From: Pseudomonadota bacterium
GTDB taxonomy: Bacteria; Desulfobacterota; Binatia; Binatales; Binataceae
NCBI GenBank assembly: GCA_021323675.1
Contig: JAJPKP010000040.1
Location: forward strand, 62,001 to 126,000
DNA length: 64,000 bases
Reading direction: 5' to 3'
The stretch's first letter is position 1. Every line of letters starts with the position of its first letter. The translations under genes and the position numbers were made by a program. The notes below the pieces were generated by a model. The model worked only from the letters and a program-made list of their open reading frames with translations. It was not told where the DNA came from and ran no database searches. This document shows, one piece after another, positions 1-9,016 of this stretch.

Positions 1-1264
1 GAGCGCCATGATCGTCGGCGAGCGCGGGCGCGGCCGTCAATCCAATCTCGCCAAGGAAGGCGTTCACTCCGACCTGGACAATTTCGCCTGACTCGATTTT
101 CCTCTGGCGGTCCGCGAGCAGGCGGGTCAGTTCGGCGCCGACCAGTTCCAGCGCGCGCGTGTAACCGGCCCCGCGCAGGTTCATTGCTATTTCGCGAGCT
201 CGCGCGGCGGTTTCGTCCGTCAGCTTCTCGATAACCTTGCTGCCCTCGAAGATGTCGCCGTACCGGGAAATCCCGGTTTCATGCATCAGGACCTGTTGAG
301 TGCGAAGCGAGAGCGTCTGCTCCGCGGCATCGGGCAGCGATAGCGCCTCGCGAAAGCCCGGGAGCTGAAGCGCGTTGACGCGAGCGCTGGCCGAGATAGT
401 GACCGGCAACGCCTCGTAGGCGATGCGGATGATATTGACCTCGGGCTGCTGCTCGGTGAGCGAGAGCGACCGCACCTGGCATCCCGCCCGAAAGGCGACG
501 TCGTCGATGCCGTACTCGGATTTGCAGAGTTCGCGCCACAGCTTGAAATACGCGCGAACCTTGCAGATTTCCGGCACCAGCTCGATTCCGCTGTTGATAA
601 AGAACGAGATTCGGCGGACTGTCTGCTCGAACGCGGCCGCGGAGAGTTTCCCGCGCAACTCGTCGAGAATGAGCATCGCGTTCCCGAATGCAAAGCCAAT
701 CTCTTCGGCGGGGCCCGCGCCGCTCTCCATGTAGTGATAGCCGCAGCAGTTGATTGGGTTCCAGTTGGGCACGCGTTCGACCGCGAACCGGATGAGTTCG
801 GTCGATAACCGAAAGGATATTTCGGGCTGAAAAATCGACGTGCCGCGCGCCACGTACTCCTTCATCAGGTCGTTCTGGGTGGTTCCGCGCAGGTCCGTCC
901 ACGGCACCCCGTGTTTTTCGGCGACCACCAGGTACAGCGCCAGCAGGAAGGGAGCCGTGGCGTTGATGGTCATCGAGGTATTGATCTCTCCGAGCGGGAT
1001 TCCCTGGAACAGTTCCTCCATGTCTCGCCAGTGGCAGATGGAGACGCCGGCCTTGCCGACCTCGCCTCGGGCGACCGGCGCGTCGGGGTCGTAGCCATTC
1101 TGGGTCGGAAGGTCGAAGGCGATCGACAGTCCGCGCTGTCCCGCTTTTAGGTTTTGATGAAACCGCGCGTTAGCCTGGCGCGCATCGCCGAAGCCGGCGT
1201 ACGTGCGGATGATCCACGGCTCCCGGTCGCGCCGGGATTTTTCCTTGGTTGCCGAATCGCTCAT
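1..1264 (-). CDS. B12-dependent acyl-CoA mutase, catalytic (barrel) part, truncated by window edge
   Basis: About 421 codons are visible from an ATG at 1264, and the frame stays open to the left edge, so the 3' end is missing. The protein matches the substrate-binding barrel of methylmalonyl-CoA mutase family enzymes. Visible blocks are RTYAGFGDARQANARF near the N-terminus, GLSIAFDLPTQNGYD, RGEVGKAGVSICHW, INTSMTINATAPFLLALYL, TQNDLMKEYVARGT and SLSLTEQQPEVNIIRIAYE. The SMTINATAPFLLALY and AVTI/VTISASAR regions resemble ethylmalonyl-CoA mutase (MeaA) more than classical MutB, but family-level assignment by eye is uncertain. The C-terminal cobalamin-binding domain (DxHxxG) would lie outside the window or in a separate subunit. 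The gene is the last visible one of a minus-strand run that starts with fabF. Confidence 0.85.
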   Translation of the reverse strand, partial: MSDSATKEKSRRDREPWIIRTYAGFGDARQANARFHQNLKAGQRGLSIAFDLPTQNGYDPDAPVARGEVGKAGVSICHWRDMEELFQGIPLGEINTSMTINATAPFLLALYLVVAEKHGVPWTDLRGTTQNDLMKEYVARGTSIFQPEISFRLSTELIRFAVERVPNWNPINCCGYHYMESGAGPAEEIGFAFGNAMLILDELRGKLSAAAFEQTVRRISFFINSGIELVPEICKVRAYFKLWRELCKSEYGIDDVAFRAGCQVRSLSLTEQQPEVNIIRIAYEALPVTISASARVNALQLPGFREALSLPDAAEQTLSLRTQQVLMHETGISRYGDIFEGSKVIEKLTDETAARAREIAMNLRGAGYTRALELVGAELTRLLADRQRKIESGEIVQVGVNAFLGEIGLTAAPALADDHGA

Positions 1265-1353
1265 CGCGGTGCCTGGTTCCTGGGCGCATCGATGCGCCGG
1301 CTTCCAAGCCTAATTGCGAAGGCTCGCCGATTCCAGCAGAGGGCGGCGGACCG

Positions 1354-1650
1354 CTATTGAGTATCGACGGAAGAACCCACGTCGATGCATCGCGATGCCC
1401 ACGTGGGAACCACCAGCACCATCGAATCGTCGCTTACGAATTGATTGGCGTTGGGATTAGGGTCCACCTGCGCGCGAGCGGCGCGTGCCCTGAACGATTC
1501 GCACTGTGCCCTGGTCCGGAACATCGGCGAACGGCTGCTCCACTTTACCATCGGAGCAGTCGGATCGAACTTTCCGAGGGATTCTGGTGCGGGTGCGACC
1601 ATCATGAACCAACCGGCGACGGCGAGCATCGCGAACTGATGTGCTCTCAT
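1354..1650 (-). CDS. Small predicted secreted protein with two cysteines
   Basis: A 98-residue frame opens with an ATG at 1650. The N-terminus (MRAHQFAMLAVAGWFMMVAP) looks like a short signal peptide or membrane anchor. The mature part carries one cysteine in an RTRAQCESFRARA segment and another in a WASRCIDVG segment, which could form a disulfide in the periplasm. It sits 11 bases downstream of the ArsA-like ATPase gene and is probably cotranscribed with it. No family was recognised. The main doubt is whether such a small frame is expressed; the signal-like N-terminus and the tidy placement between genes on the same strand favour it. Confidence 0.5.
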   Translation of the reverse strand: MRAHQFAMLAVAGWFMMVAPAPESLGKFDPTAPMVKWSSRSPMFRTRAQCESFRARAARAQVDPNPNANQFVSDDSMVLVVPTWASRCIDVGSSVDTQ

Positions 1651-1661
1651 ACAACTCCATT

Positions 1662-2651
1662 TCAGGCGTTCCGGCCGCTTTCCGCAGTCCGGCCGCCTTT
1701 GACGGCTCCATGCCGCGCTTCGTCTACATTCAGCCCTTCCGCAAAAAACGAGGCAAGGTGGCTGAACAGCGCGAGGCCGTGTTCGCCCGCGAACTCGGGA
1801 ATCTCCAGGATGGGCGATCGGGTGTGGCGCGCGATTGCAGTGCGTGCCCGGGGTGTGTATGAGGCTCGTAGCAGTTCCGCCTTCGAGATATCGGCGAGCT
1901 GTTCCACATGATGAAGCGAAGGGATCGATTTGGCGCGATGTGAGAATGTGGCGACATCGGCGGACGCAAAAGGCAGCGCCACCGCGCGGTTGAGAAAGAC
2001 CGCCGCCGGACGAAGACCATCCGATGCGAGCGCCTTCTGGGTCTCGAGCAATTCGGAGACCGCCAGCGCGTCCGGGGTGGTGACCTCGATGAGCGCACAC
2101 TTCGCGCGGTCGTGCAGCATCCGCTGGATGTTGTCGGCTTCTTGTCCGACGATGCTGGTGCCGAACGTGGCGCGGGTCGCCGCCGGCATCCTGAGCAGGC
2201 TGATTGCCTGTCCGCTCGCGGGCGCATCCAGCACTATCAGCTCCCATGCGTCGCGGGCGCGCCCTGCGCGCTCAACCTCGTAATAGACCTTGCCCAGCAT
2301 CATCAGTTCTCTCAGTCCGGGCGCGGCCTGCACGAAGAACTGATACAGCCGGTTCGCAAAAACCGCCTTGAGCAATGTCCGAGCGGGCAGGACGAGCCCC
2401 AGGTACTCGTCGAGCGCGTGGCCGCCGTCGAGAACCATCGTCCAGAGCCCGCCGCGGATTTTGATCGGTTCGAAGGAACGTCCGACGCCCAGCGCGGCCG
2501 CGATCGGCGCGCGCGCATCCGTCTCCATCAGGAGCGTGCGAATACCGCTGCGCGCGGCCGAGAGCGCGAGACCGGCGCTCAGGGTGGACTTTCCCACGCC
2601 GCCCTTGCCGAGAACGACGAGAAGGCGCCGCTCGAAAAGTTGGGTGAGCAT
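1662..2651 (-). CDS. ArsA/GET3-family P-loop ATPase
   Basis: A 329-residue protein with the deviant Walker A motif GKGGVGKST at residues 15-23, typical of the ArsA/GET3/MinD group, followed by LLMETDARAP (switch region). A conserved VLDAPASGQAISLL block corresponds to the DxPATGH motif of ArsA ATPases, here with Q in place of the usual H. Members couple ATP hydrolysis to anion efflux, tail-anchored protein targeting or unknown processes. The single-domain form with no arsB or arsD neighbour gives no reason to assume arsenite transport. It lies 47 bases after fabH on the same strand, so it is likely part of the fabF-fabH transcript. The ATG at 2651 lies close to the first beta strand, as is usual in this family. 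Confidence 0.85.
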   Translation of the reverse strand: MLTQLFERRLLVVLGKGGVGKSTLSAGLALSAARSGIRTLLMETDARAPIAAALGVGRSFEPIKIRGGLWTMVLDGGHALDEYLGLVLPARTLLKAVFANRLYQFFVQAAPGLRELMMLGKVYYEVERAGRARDAWELIVLDAPASGQAISLLRMPAATRATFGTSIVGQEADNIQRMLHDRAKCALIEVTTPDALAVSELLETQKALASDGLRPAAVFLNRAVALPFASADVATFSHRAKSIPSLHHVEQLADISKAELLRASYTPRARTAIARHTRSPILEIPEFAGEHGLALFSHLASFFAEGLNVDEARHGAVKGGRTAESGRNA

Positions 2652-2698
2652 CGATGCGCTCAGAGCTGACCCTCGCGCAAGGGGCTGACCGCCTGAGT

Positions 2699-3676
2699 TT
2701 ACCAGCGCAGCAGATTAGCGCCCCAGGTCAGACCGCCGCCGCACGCATTCAGCATCACGAGGTCTCCTTCACGGATGCGGCCCTGCTCGACCGCTTCATC
2801 GAGAGCGATCGGAACCGATGCCGCGGACGTGTTGCCGTAGCGATCGATATTGATGAAGACCTTTTCCTGGGGAAGTCCGAGCCGCTCCGCGACCGCGCTG
2901 ATGATGCGGCGGTTGGCTTGATGGCCGACCACAAGGTTCACGTCTTCTATCTTCACCCCTGCGCGTTCCGCGACCTGCCGGCTCACTTCCTCCATGCTCT
3001 TGACCGCAATCTTGAAGAGCTCGGGCCCTTTCATCTTGATTGCGTCGTCGGCGTCGCGGCGGACCTCGGAATCGAGAGTTCCGCGCACACCCGGCGCGCG
3101 GCAGGAGAGGAGATCCCAGTGTTTTCCGGATGCGCGCAGCAGGCTGCCGAGCACCCCCCGATTTCCGGGCTCGGAGACCAGCACCGCGGCTCCGGCTCCG
3201 TCGCCGAAGAGCACCGCGGTGCGGCGGTCGGTCCAATCGACAAAGGTGGAAAGCGCATCCGCGCCGACCACGAGCACGCGCCTGAAGTCTCCCGCCCGCA
3301 TCGACGAATCCGCAACGCTGAGCGCATAGACAAAGCCCGAGCACGCGGCGGCAACGTCGAAGGCGGGAATGAAATCCGCGCCGAGCTGGGTCTGAATCTG
3401 GCAGGCGAACGAGGGAAACGTGTACTCGGAGGAGACCGTTCCCACGATAATCGCGTCCAGATCGCCCGCCTTCATCCCGGCGCGCTCAAGCGCCGAGCGG
3501 CTCGCCTGAGTTGCGATCTCGGCGAGTGATTCTCCCGAGCGCAATGTGTATCGGCACCCGATTCCGGTGCGCGTTCTTATCCATTCATCGGACGTATCCA
3601 TGAACCGTTCGAGGTCCTGGTTTGAGACCGCGGTTCGGGGCAGGGCGCGTCCGGTGGCAACAATTCTGGAACCCAT
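2699..3676 (-). CDS. fabH: Beta-ketoacyl-ACP synthase III
   Basis: A 325-residue thiolase-fold enzyme that starts fatty-acid chains by condensing an acyl-CoA primer with malonyl-ACP in the cytoplasm. The catalytic triad is complete: Cys112 in AAACSGFVYA, His252 in VVGHQANRRI and Asn282 in DRYGNTSAAS. The C-terminal NACGGGLTWGANLLRW ending is also typical. The length agrees with the usual 310-335 residues. It follows fabF by 13 bases, so the two condensing enzymes are almost certainly coexpressed; the order is fabF then fabH, and no acpP, fabD or fabG is present in the visible cluster. Paralogues of FabH act in secondary metabolism, but the complete triad and the fabF linkage fit the primary pathway. 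Confidence 0.95.
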   Translation of the reverse strand: MGSRIVATGRALPRTAVSNQDLERFMDTSDEWIRTRTGIGCRYTLRSGESLAEIATQASRSALERAGMKAGDLDAIIVGTVSSEYTFPSFACQIQTQLGADFIPAFDVAAACSGFVYALSVADSSMRAGDFRRVLVVGADALSTFVDWTDRRTAVLFGDGAGAAVLVSEPGNRGVLGSLLRASGKHWDLLSCRAPGVRGTLDSEVRRDADDAIKMKGPELFKIAVKSMEEVSRQVAERAGVKIEDVNLVVGHQANRRIISAVAERLGLPQEKVFINIDRYGNTSAASVPIALDEAVEQGRIREGDLVMLNACGGGLTWGANLLRW

Positions 3677-3689
3677 TTGAATGCCTTGC

Positions 3690-4937
3690 TCAAGCGGGCC
3701 GAAAAGCCAGCGTGGTGTTGGTGCCGCCGAACCCGAAGGAGTTGTTGAGCGCGATTCTGATCTTCGCCGGCCGCGCCTGGTTTGGCACGTAGTCGAGATC
3801 GCATTCGGGGTCGGGATGCTCCTGGTTGATGGTAGGTGGAATCATTCCGCGCTCGATCGCCAGAACCGTGAATACCGACTCGATCGCGCCGGCCGCGCCG
3901 AGCGTGTGTCCCGTCATCGACTTGGTCGAGCTTACCGCTATCTTGGCCGCCCGCTCGCCGAACACGCGCTTGATTCCCTGGGTCTCCGCCACGTCGCCCT
4001 GCTCGGTCGAGGTGCCATGGGCGTTGATGTAATCAACTTCGTTGAGATCGAGACCGTTGTCTTCGAGACACATGCGCATGCATTTGGCGATGATGCGGCC
4101 TTCGGGGGCGGGCGAAGTGATGTGATGCGCGTCAGAATTGGCCGCATAGCCGCAGATTTCCGCGATAATTCGGGCTCCGCGCGCAATCGCGGCCTCTCGC
4201 TCCTCGATGACCATGGCGGCCGCTCCTTCGGACATCACAAACCCGTTGCGGTCCTTGTCGAATGGACGACTCGCTCGTTCCGGTTCTTCATTGCGAGTGG
4301 AGAGGGCGCGCATCGCAACGAATCCGCCGACGCCCAACGGCGTGATTGCCGCCTCGGTTCCGCCCACGATCGCCGCATCCAGGAAGCCCAGCCGGATCAT
4401 CCGATACGCCTCGCCGATGGCGTGGCTGCCTGATGCGCACGCGCTGGTCGTCGTGAAGCTGGCCCCGCGGGCGCCGTAGCGGATGGAAATCTGACCGGGT
4501 GCGAGATTCGAGATCAGTTTCGGAATGAAAAACGGGCTGAAATGCCTGAGCCCGGTGATCAGGAAGTCCTTGTGAAATTCCTCGACCGTGTTAAGGCCGC
4601 CGATTCCGTTGCCGATTAGAACTCCAAACTGGTCCGCGTTTTCTTCCGTGACCGGGTATCCGGATTGCTGCATCGCCTGCTCGGCGCATGCGTACACGTA
4701 CTGGATGAACGGGTCCATCTTCTTGACGTCGCGCTTTTCGATCCAATCCTCAGGCTTGAAGTCTTTCACCTCGCCCGCGATCCGCGCGGGAAACTGGGAC
4801 GCATCGAACCTGGTGATCGGCCCGATTCCGGAGCGACCGGCCATCAAAGCTTCCCAGTTCTTCTCGACCCCGGTCCCGAGCGGCGTCACCAGCCCCAGCC
4901 CAGTTATCACCACGCGACGGTCCAAGATTCGTCTCAT
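3690..4937 (-). CDS. fabF: Beta-ketoacyl-ACP synthase II
   Basis: A 415-residue elongating condensing enzyme of type II fatty-acid synthesis. Catalytic Cys167 lies in TTTSACASGSHAIG, with His307 in INAHGTSTEQGD and His344 in SMTGHTLGAAG. The N-terminal RRVVITGLGLVTPLG and C-terminal NNSFGFGGTNTTLAF signatures are present. The ATG at 4937 is preceded on the minus strand by a purine-rich GGAGAGAGGG stretch that can act as ribosome binding site. It is the first gene of the minus-strand group fabF-fabH-ATPase-small protein-mutase and is divergent from the gene at 5074. The 136-base spacer between them must hold both promoters. Confidence 0.96.
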   Translation of the reverse strand: MRRILDRRVVITGLGLVTPLGTGVEKNWEALMAGRSGIGPITRFDASQFPARIAGEVKDFKPEDWIEKRDVKKMDPFIQYVYACAEQAMQQSGYPVTEENADQFGVLIGNGIGGLNTVEEFHKDFLITGLRHFSPFFIPKLISNLAPGQISIRYGARGASFTTTSACASGSHAIGEAYRMIRLGFLDAAIVGGTEAAITPLGVGGFVAMRALSTRNEEPERASRPFDKDRNGFVMSEGAAAMVIEEREAAIARGARIIAEICGYAANSDAHHITSPAPEGRIIAKCMRMCLEDNGLDLNEVDYINAHGTSTEQGDVAETQGIKRVFGERAAKIAVSSTKSMTGHTLGAAGAIESVFTVLAIERGMIPPTINQEHPDPECDLDYVPNQARPAKIRIALNNSFGFGGTNTTLAFRPA

Positions 4938-5073
4938 CGAAGCCCTCTCTCCTCAATGGGCATTGAACAACCATCATCTATCAAATCGCCGCAGCGGAAA
5001 AGAATGGGCGGGCGATTTGGATGGTTGTGGACAAGTCAGCTTGAAAGCGGTTGCGCACAAATGAAACAATCCG

Positions 5074-5448
5074 ATGGTGCCGCCGCGCGTGGTTGAAGAA
5101 GACTCCTTCCTGAAACTGGCCGAAAATCTGGGCGAACTTGAGGTCGTGATTGGACCCAAGGCGCGCCCAATTGTGGCCGAAGTACGATCGGGCCTGCGCG
5201 ATGCAGTTGCGTGCCGGGATCGTGGCGACATGCCGGCCGCGCTTGATGCTATCAGGCGCGCGATGGAACGGCTGGCTGCCCTGGGCTCTCAACTCGATCC
5301 GTCGGAAGGTGAGATGATGCGAGCGATAGCGCTTCATTTCAGCAACGCGTTGAACGCCGGTCTCAAGGGAGAGGCCAAGGCCGCGGTCAACGTGATGAAG
5401 CACAAGGCGGGCGATCCGAAAGACGACGAGAGCGGCAATCAGTGGTAG
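5074..5448 (+). CDS. Small helical protein of unknown function
   Basis: A 124-residue protein starting at an ATG at 5074. It is rich in Ala, Leu and Glu and predicted by eye to be mostly alpha-helical (LAENLGELEVVIGPKARP, then ALDAIRRAMERLAALGSQLD). There is no signal peptide, no membrane segment and no recognisable catalytic motif; the C-terminus is charged and probably disordered. It lies upstream of transketolase on the same strand with a 72-base gap and is divergent from fabF. An earlier ATG at 5061 is in a different frame and stops after 11 codons. No family was recognised. Confidence 0.65.
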   Translation: MVPPRVVEEDSFLKLAENLGELEVVIGPKARPIVAEVRSGLRDAVACRDRGDMPAALDAIRRAMERLAALGSQLDPSEGEMMRAIALHFSNALNAGLKGEAKAAVNVMKHKAGDPKDDESGNQW

Positions 5449-5520
5449 GCTTCACGCCCGGGCCGAACAGATCGCTCGGCCGAATCGGCAAGCACGTAAA
5501 GACTTTAGCTGGAGATAGTC

Positions 5521-7548
5521 GTGGCAACCGCAGCCCAAGTTAAGATCGATCAGTCGAAGCTCGACCAACTCTGCATAAACTCGATTCGCGCCCTGGTTAT
5601 CGACGCGGTTCAAAAGGCCAACAGCGGTCATCCTGGGATGCCGATGGGAATGGCGCCGGCGGCGTACGTTCTGTGGACTCGCTTTTTGAGACATAACCCG
5701 CGCAATCCCCGATGGTTTGGGCGCGACCGCTTCGTGCTTTCGGCGGGCCACGGCTCGATGCTCCTGTATTCGCTTTTGTACCTGACGGGCTATGGCCTTT
5801 CGCTCGACGAAATCAAGCGCTTCCGGCAACTTGGCAGCCTGACCCCCGGCCATCCCGAATACCATCACACGCCCGGTGTAGAGACGACCACGGGGCCGCT
5901 CGGCCAGGGCTTCGGCAACGGCGTTGGAATGGCGATTGCCGCCAAGCATCTGGAGGCTCGCTTCGACCATGGTACGGGGCTGTTTTCGCACCGAGTTTTT
6001 GCGATTGTCAGCGACGGCGACCTGATGGAAGGAATCGCAAGCGAGGCCGCCTCGATCGCCGGCCATCTTGGTCTGGGCAATATCGTCTATCTCTACGACG
6101 ACAATCACATCACCATCGATGGACACACCGGCATCACGTTCTCGGAAGATGTATGCAAGCGCTTCGAAGCATACGGATGGCATACGCAGGCGGTGGAAGA
6201 TGCCAACGATCTGGCCGGGCTGACGGCCGCGATCGAAAAAGGCTGCGCGGAAACCGAACGCCCTTCGCTCATCCGGATTCGATCGATAATCGGCTACGGC
6301 AGTCCTCATCGCCAAAACACCTCGAAGGCACACGGCCAGGCCCTGGGCGCCGAAGAAGTCAAGCTCACCAAGCAGTTTCTGGGATGGCCAACGGAACCGG
6401 ATTTTTACGTTCCGGACGAAGCGCTCGCGGAGTTCAGGCGCGCGTTGGAACGCGGCGAGCAGCTCGAACGCGAGTGGAACCAGCGGTATCAAAATTGGGC
6501 GCAAGCGCACGGCGCCGAGGCCCAAGAGTTCTCGCGGATGGTAAAAGGAGAACTCCCGGCCGGATGGGATTGCGACATTCCGACCTTCACGCCGGCCGAA
6601 AGTCTCGCGACCCGCGAATCGGCATCCAGGGCTGAAAACGCGATCGCGGCCAGAGTCTCGAACCTGATCGGCGGTTCCGCCGACCTGAACGAATCAACGT
6701 TTACGGATGTGAAGAACGGGGGTTCTTTCGAGAAGGGAAGTTACGGCGGGCGCAATCTCCACTTCGGCATCCGCGAGCACGCGATGTGCGCGATCCTCAA
6801 CGGCATCGCGCTCCACGGCGGTCTCGTTCCGCTCGGTTCCTCGTTCTTCGTATTCACCGACTATTGCCGCGCGTCGATTCGGCTTGCGGCCCTGATGGGC
6901 CTGCACGTGATCTTCGTGTTCACTCATGATTCGATCGGAGTGGGCGAAGATGGACCGACGCATCAGCCGGTCGAGCATCTCACCGCGATGCGCGCGATTC
7001 CGAATCTGACGGTGGTTCGACCCTGCGATGCCAACGAAGCATCGGAGGCGTGGCGCGTTGCCATGCGGCATCGCGGCGGACCGATCCTGCTCGTCCTTTC
7101 TCGCCAAAAGCTGGCTACCCTCGACCGCTCGAGGTTCGCATCCGCGAGCGGCCTGGCAAAGGGCGCTTATGTGCTTGCGGAGACGGCGGGGAGAACCCCG
7201 GAAATCATTCTTATTGCGACGGGCTCGGAGGTTGGGCTTGCGGTCGGCGCGAAAGAAGAGCTTGAAAAGCGGGGCAGGGCGGTGCGCATAGTTTCGATGC
7301 CGAGCTTCGAGTTGTTTGAAGCCCAGGATCAATCGTACCGAGATGCGGTGCTGCCCCCGGCGATCCGCTGCCGCCTTGCGATTGAGGCGGGCTCGACCCT
7401 GTCATGGTACCGATGGGTAGGGCTGGACGGAGACGTGATGGGAATGACCACGTTCGGAACCTCCGCCCCTTACCAGGAAGCGATGCGCCATTTCGGCTTC
7501 ACGGTCGAGAACGTGGTCGAGCGCGCGATGAAGCTGCTGGCGCGCTGA
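5521..7548 (+). CDS. tkt: Transketolase
   Basis: A 675-residue thiamine-diphosphate enzyme moving two-carbon units between sugar phosphates in the pentose phosphate pathway. The N-terminal domain shows [18 protein letters not shown], the [16 protein letters not shown] and [20 protein letters not shown] segments, and the cofactor motif starting at SDGDLMEG. The pyrimidine domain has [20 protein letters not shown], followed by [20 protein letters not shown]. The length is that of a full transketolase. The start is a GTG at 5521 with GGAG about seven bases upstream. Gene pgl follows after 21 bases, which makes a pentose phosphate unit. Near residues 330-380 the linker is somewhat shorter than in E. 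coli, without loss of known active-site residues. Confidence 0.96.
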   Translation: MATAAQVKIDQSKLDQLCINSIRALVIDAVQKANSGHPGMPMGMAPAAYVLWTRFLRHNPRNPRWFGRDRFVLSAGHGSMLLYSLLYLTGYGLSLDEIKRFRQLGSLTPGHPEYHHTPGVETTTGPLGQGFGNGVGMAIAAKHLEARFDHGTGLFSHRVFAIVSDGDLMEGIASEAASIAGHLGLGNIVYLYDDNHITIDGHTGITFSEDVCKRFEAYGWHTQAVEDANDLAGLTAAIEKGCAETERPSLIRIRSIIGYGSPHRQNTSKAHGQALGAEEVKLTKQFLGWPTEPDFYVPDEALAEFRRALERGEQLEREWNQRYQNWAQAHGAEAQEFSRMVKGELPAGWDCDIPTFTPAESLATRESASRAENAIAARVSNLIGGSADLNESTFTDVKNGGSFEKGSYGGRNLHFGIREHAMCAILNGIALHGGLVPLGSSFFVFTDYCRASIRLAALMGLHVIFVFTHDSIGVGEDGPTHQPVEHLTAMRAIPNLTVVRPCDANEASEAWRVAMRHRGGPILLVLSRQKLATLDRSRFASASGLAKGAYVLAETAGRTPEIILIATGSEVGLAVGAKEELEKRGRAVRIVSMPSFELFEAQDQSYRDAVLPPAIRCRLAIEAGSTLSWYRWVGLDGDVMGMTTFGTSAPYQEAMRHFGFTVENVVERAMKLLAR

Positions 7549-7569
7549 TTCAATCGGGAAGTTGTCTTC

Positions 7570-8325
7570 ATGAGTGAGCCCAAGATAACCGTACTCGACG
7601 ACGCGCAGTCCGTTTACGTTCACGCGGCCGAGGAGATCGCCCATTTTGCCGGCGAGGACATCTGCACCCACGCCGAATTCACGATCGCCCTTTCGGGCGG
7701 ATCCACTCCCGCCGCGGTTTATGAGCTTTTGGCTACGCGCTTCAAGCTGAGCGTCGATTGGAAGGAAGTCCAATTCTTCTGGGGAGACGAGCGATGCGTT
7801 CCTCCGGATCACGAACTCTCCAACTACGCGATGGCCAATCGAACGCTGCTCAGCCATCTGGCGCTCAGGCCCGAGCAGGTGCATCGGATGCGGGGCGAGC
7901 TTGCCCCCGAAGACGCGGCGCGCGCGTACGAAGAGGAGTTGAAGGGCGTGTTTTCGCTCGGCGACGGCGAGTTCCCCCGATTCGGCCTCGTCCTGCTGGG
8001 CCTGGGGGGCAATCGTCATACGCTGTCGCTCTTTCCCGGAGACAAAGCCGCGATAGAAGAATGCGAACGGATGGTCGTGCCCGTCGATGTGGATGCGACA
8101 CCGCGCAAGCGGATCTCTTTCACCCCTTCGGTTGCCAACCATGCCCAGCGCGCGATGTTCATCGCGACCGGCAAGGAAAAGGCCGAGGCTGTCCGGGATG
8201 TGATCGAGGGTCCTCGTGATCCGATGAAGTTTCCGGCCCAGATTATCCAGCCCTCGGACGGCGAATTGATCTGGCTGCTCGACAAGGATGCGGCGAGCCT
8301 GCTGTCGGGGCGTGGGTCGACATAG
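7570..8325 (+). CDS. pgl: 6-phosphogluconolactonase
   Basis: A 251-residue DevB/Pgl-type lactonase of the oxidative pentose phosphate pathway. Visible motifs are IALSGGSTPAAVYELLA, the VQFFWGDERCVPPDHELSNY block and RRALL-like NRTLLSHL, then RISFTPSVANHAQRAMFIATG. The region normally written GxDGHTASLFPG reads GLGGNRHTLSLFPG here, so the His and the SLFPG loop are kept but the Asp-Gly before the His is changed. The gene follows tkt by 21 bases, and its stop codon overlaps the start of the next gene by one base (TAGTG). The neighbourhood supports the function despite the altered loop. Confidence 0.9.
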   Translation: MSEPKITVLDDAQSVYVHAAEEIAHFAGEDICTHAEFTIALSGGSTPAAVYELLATRFKLSVDWKEVQFFWGDERCVPPDHELSNYAMANRTLLSHLALRPEQVHRMRGELAPEDAARAYEEELKGVFSLGDGEFPRFGLVLLGLGGNRHTLSLFPGDKAAIEECERMVVPVDVDATPRKRISFTPSVANHAQRAMFIATGKEKAEAVRDVIEGPRDPMKFPAQIIQPSDGELIWLLDKDAASLLSGRGST

Positions 8326-8870
8326 TGAGATTCGTCCTTAAGCACTTCACCGCAATTTTAGTCACCGTGGTCCCGGCGTGGTGGGCGGTCTTTTATCTGC
8401 CGGGCAGTCCGACCTGGGCGATATTCTGGCTCAGGAACGCAATCGAAAACCGCCAGGGCGACCAGGCTATCCAGTACGTCGATTTCCAGAGCGTCGTGCA
8501 GCACGCCGCGAAAGAGATGGTCGAACAGAATGCCGGCGGCGATCCTCTGGGCGCGCTTGTGGGACAGGCCGCCGTGCAACTGTTGTCGCAGCCGATGGCT
8601 GGACTCGCGCAGGCATGGGCGCGGCAGAGAGTGAACGAAGGCGATCCAAATTTGCGCATCCCGCTTCCTGCGCTTTTGGGTTCGGTCTTTCTGCTCCATC
8701 GCAGCGGCGATACAGCCTGGACGAAGTTCACCGACCACAAGGGCCAGACCTGGGATATTCACATGACGCGCGAGGCCGGCCGATGGCAGATAACCGAGGT
8801 CAAAAACGTCCGGCAACTGCTTGAAAAACTCGAAAAGCACGAAGCCAAGGAGCTCAACGCGGCTCCCTGA
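8325..8870 (+). CDS. DUF2939-like membrane-anchored protein
   Basis: A 181-residue protein starting at a GTG that overlaps the pgl stop by one base, so translation is probably coupled. The N-terminus has a single hydrophobic segment (FTAILVTVVPAWWAVFYLPG), giving an anchor or uncleaved signal. The following IENRQGDQAIQYVDFQSV and the C-terminal WDIHMTREAGRWQITEVKNV resemble the DUF2939 family, whose function is unknown. The soluble part would lie in the periplasm. It is the last gene of the tkt-pgl group and is followed by a strong hairpin terminator. Confidence 0.7.
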   Translation: MRFVLKHFTAILVTVVPAWWAVFYLPGSPTWAIFWLRNAIENRQGDQAIQYVDFQSVVQHAAKEMVEQNAGGDPLGALVGQAAVQLLSQPMAGLAQAWARQRVNEGDPNLRIPLPALLGSVFLLHRSGDTAWTKFTDHKGQTWDIHMTREAGRWQITEVKNVRQLLEKLEKHEAKELNAAP

Positions 8871-8963
8871 GGTGCACAGCCAAGAGAATTGCTTGTGACG
8901 AAACCATTAACTGGAAAGCCCCCGCGTTTACAGTGTTTTCGGTGGCAGGTAGAATTAACTGAT

Positions 8964-8999
8964 AACGCGGCCGAACCGTGGCGGCTCGGCCGCGTTTTA
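8964..8999 (+). terminator. Rho-independent terminator after the tkt-pgl group
   Basis: A perfect 11-base inverted repeat (AACGCGGCCGA at 8964-8974 and its complement at 8986-8996) encloses an 11-base loop and runs into TTTT, then AGTTTT. It ends the transcript of tkt, pgl and the DUF2939-like gene, just upstream of typA. The hairpin also argues against the upstream GTG at 8978 as the typA start, since that codon lies in the loop. Confidence 0.85.
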
Positions 9000-9016
9000 G
9001 TTTTCATCTCTTGAGT

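Noticed and set aside
8978..9016. Upstream GTG start extending TypA by 13 residues
   Set aside because: The codon lies in the loop of a strong terminator hairpin; the ATG at 9017 matches the family N-terminus.
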